From: Myxococcales bacterium
GTDB lineage: Bacteria; Myxococcota_A; UBA796; GCA-2862545
Direction: 5' to 3'
Length of the DNA: 60,143 nt
Assembly: GCA_019634415.1 (NCBI GenBank)
Contig: JAHQVJ010000070.1
Span: forward strand, 1-60,143
Shown: piece by piece, positions 59,314 to 60,143 of the stretch
Numbering within the stretch: the first letter of the stretch is position 1
Layout of the letters: every line of letters begins with the position of its first letter
Program-made: the position numbers and the translations under genes
The notes under the pieces: model-generated
What the model was told of the DNA's origin: nothing
The model's database searches: none
What the model saw: the letters and a program-made list of their open reading frames with translations, nothing else

Positions 59314-60143
59314 CTACTTCGCGAACGACGCCGGCGTCGGCTTGTCCGCCCCCGCGAGGGTCTTCTGGTGGGTCGCCCAGGGTCCCGCCGAGAGCGTCAT
59401 CACCGCCCCCGCCGTGACGAACACCGGAGACGTGATGCAGTGGTGCCCCACCCACGACCCGTCCGCGTTCTGGCTCGACATCAGGGTCTTGCTGATGTTG
59501 TCGTTCCACTGAACCCAGGCCGCTCCTCCCTCCTCGGCCAGGGTGTCGGCGATCATGTTGTAGGACAGGTTCTCCTCACCACCCGTGGAGCCGAACCCCG
59601 CCAGCACGCCGGACTGCCCGGCAGCCTGAGCGCCCTTCGTGCCGATGGCCTCGGCGCTCGCGGTGGACCCACCGCTGGCCTGCAGCCGGTCCTTGGCCTT
59701 CTTCGCGCTTCGAACCGTGGTGGCCGCCGAGTACAGCGCCACGCCCGCCGAGGACGTGGTGTCGAAGTCCTCCGAGCCCAGGTTGGCCACCTGCTCGTTT
59801 CGCTGCTGGGCGCGCTCGAGCACGCGGTCGTCCACGTCTCGCTGCTTGGCCTTGGCCACCTCCAGCGCCTCGGTGGCGACCCCGGACGACAGCTGCGACG
59901 CCCACCCTCCCCGATCGAAGCTGCCGTCCGATCCCTGGGACTGCTGGACCTTGGCGAGCACCAGGTCATAGGCCTTGCCCGCCCGTGTCTTCAGCGCTCC
60001 GACAGGCAGGGTGTCGTGGACCTGTCCGAGCATCTGCGCGGCGAAGTGGGTGTCCACCAGCGGACCGAGCTTGTTCTGCGGCTGCGTGCCGCTGGGGGTG
60101 GCCAGGCGGGGACCCTCCGGAGCGTTCTCGATGGCCTTCACCA
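59314..60143 (-). CDS. Alpha-toroid (prenyltransferase/squalene-cyclase-like) protein, 5' end cut off
   Basis: At least 275 residues, cut by the window edge. Two repeats of the type QxxxGSxx are visible, QSQGSDGSFDRGGW and SQNADGSWVGHHC, the latter followed by ITSPVFVTAGAVMTLS. This is the pattern of the terpene cyclase/prenyltransferase alpha-alpha barrel, also found in secreted and structural toroid proteins. The region between is long, Ala-rich and helical (VAKAKQRDVDDRVLERAQQR). Catalytic Asp motifs of cyclases are not seen in this part. The reading frame runs to the last base and the true start is outside. The stop is three bases from the XRE gene stop. Confidence 0.7.
   Translation of the reverse strand, partial: VKAIENAPEGPRLATPSGTQPQNKLGPLVDTHFAAQMLGQVHDTLPVGALKTRAGKAYDLVLAKVQQSQGSDGSFDRGGWASQLSSGVATEALEVAKAKQRDVDDRVLERAQQRNEQVANLGSEDFDTTSSAGVALYSAATTVRSAKKAKDRLQASGGSTASAEAIGTKGAQAAGQSGVLAGFGSTGGEENLSYNMIADTLAEEGGAAWVQWNDNISKTLMSSQNADGSWVGHHCITSPVFVTAGAVMTLSAGPWATHQKTLAGADKPTPASFAK

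Noticed and set aside
1..60143. tRNA or rRNA genes
   Set aside because: No cloverleaf with a recognisable T-loop or rRNA-like block was found by reading; a tRNAscan-SE and Infernal run would settle it.

Overview
The window reads as a piece of a large, GC-rich genome (about 70 percent by eye) from a myxobacterium-like member of the Myxococcota (formerly Deltaproteobacteria). The phylum call is an inference. It rests on the density of secreted proteins and lipoproteins, a DUF1588/DUF1552 pair, Asp-Thr (DTD) linkers, a MopE-like Asp-rich motif, an astacin ending in a MYXO-CTERM-like Gly-Cys/hydrophobic/Arg tail, a hybrid histidine kinase, and a tandem winged-helix STAND regulator. Nearly all sequence is coding. 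I see no rRNA, tRNA, CRISPR array or intact insertion sequence; one IS5-type transposase fragment is present.

Layout. 1-5.1 kb: a secreted beta-helix protein, then a DUF1588-type lipoprotein and its Tat-exported DUF1552 partner. 5.2-13 kb: an oxidative cluster, with a VAO-type FAD oxidase, a membrane-anchored unknown and a cytochrome P450 on the minus strand and a 2OG-oxygenase-like gene and a two-kinase hybrid sensor on the plus strand. 13-15 kb: a 99-residue zinc-ribbon/Asp-Thr-repeat peptide gene whose stop overlaps the start of a radical SAM/SPASM enzyme. 15-23.4 kb: a class V aminotransferase, an exported archaemetzincin-like protease, a PEBP-family lipoprotein, a second beta-helix protein, GspC of type II secretion and a secreted astacin. 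23.4-30 kb: a 1,038-residue tandem-winged-helix STAND ATPase below a two-subunit molybdenum hydroxylase, with a divergent TetR regulator. 30-34 kb: the IS fragment, a lipoprotein, an SDR/65-residue/GNAT operon, two identical 33-bp palindromes and a TlpA-type lipoprotein. 34-39 kb: the complete oxidative pentose phosphate branch (pgl, gnd; zwf coupled to a flavoprotein disulfide reductase). 39-47.4 kb: CIA30-like, membrane, DUF885, di-haem, COQ7-like, MltB, lipoprotein and GST-like genes. 47.4-53.2 kb: a probable selenocysteine lipoprotein, then a four-gene Hsp70/degenerate-J-domain operon that starts with an exported coiled-coil protein. 53.3-60.1 kb: a RecQ-phosphoribosyltransferase fusion, two exported proteins, an alpha/beta hydrolase with a divergent MmyB-type regulator, and a gene cut by the window edge.

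The strongest unusual items are the selenoprotein candidate (in-frame TGA giving a U-S-Y-C redox motif, with a hairpin directly downstream), the peptide/radical-SAM pair, the tandem winged-helix ATPase in the molybdenum hydroxylase operon, the Hsp70 operon with an exported first gene, and the twin palindromes. Many start codons were set by a purine-rich ribosome site (GGAGG-like) 4-8 bases upstream or by ATGA/GTGA/TGATG overlaps with the gene before; several are GTG or TTG.
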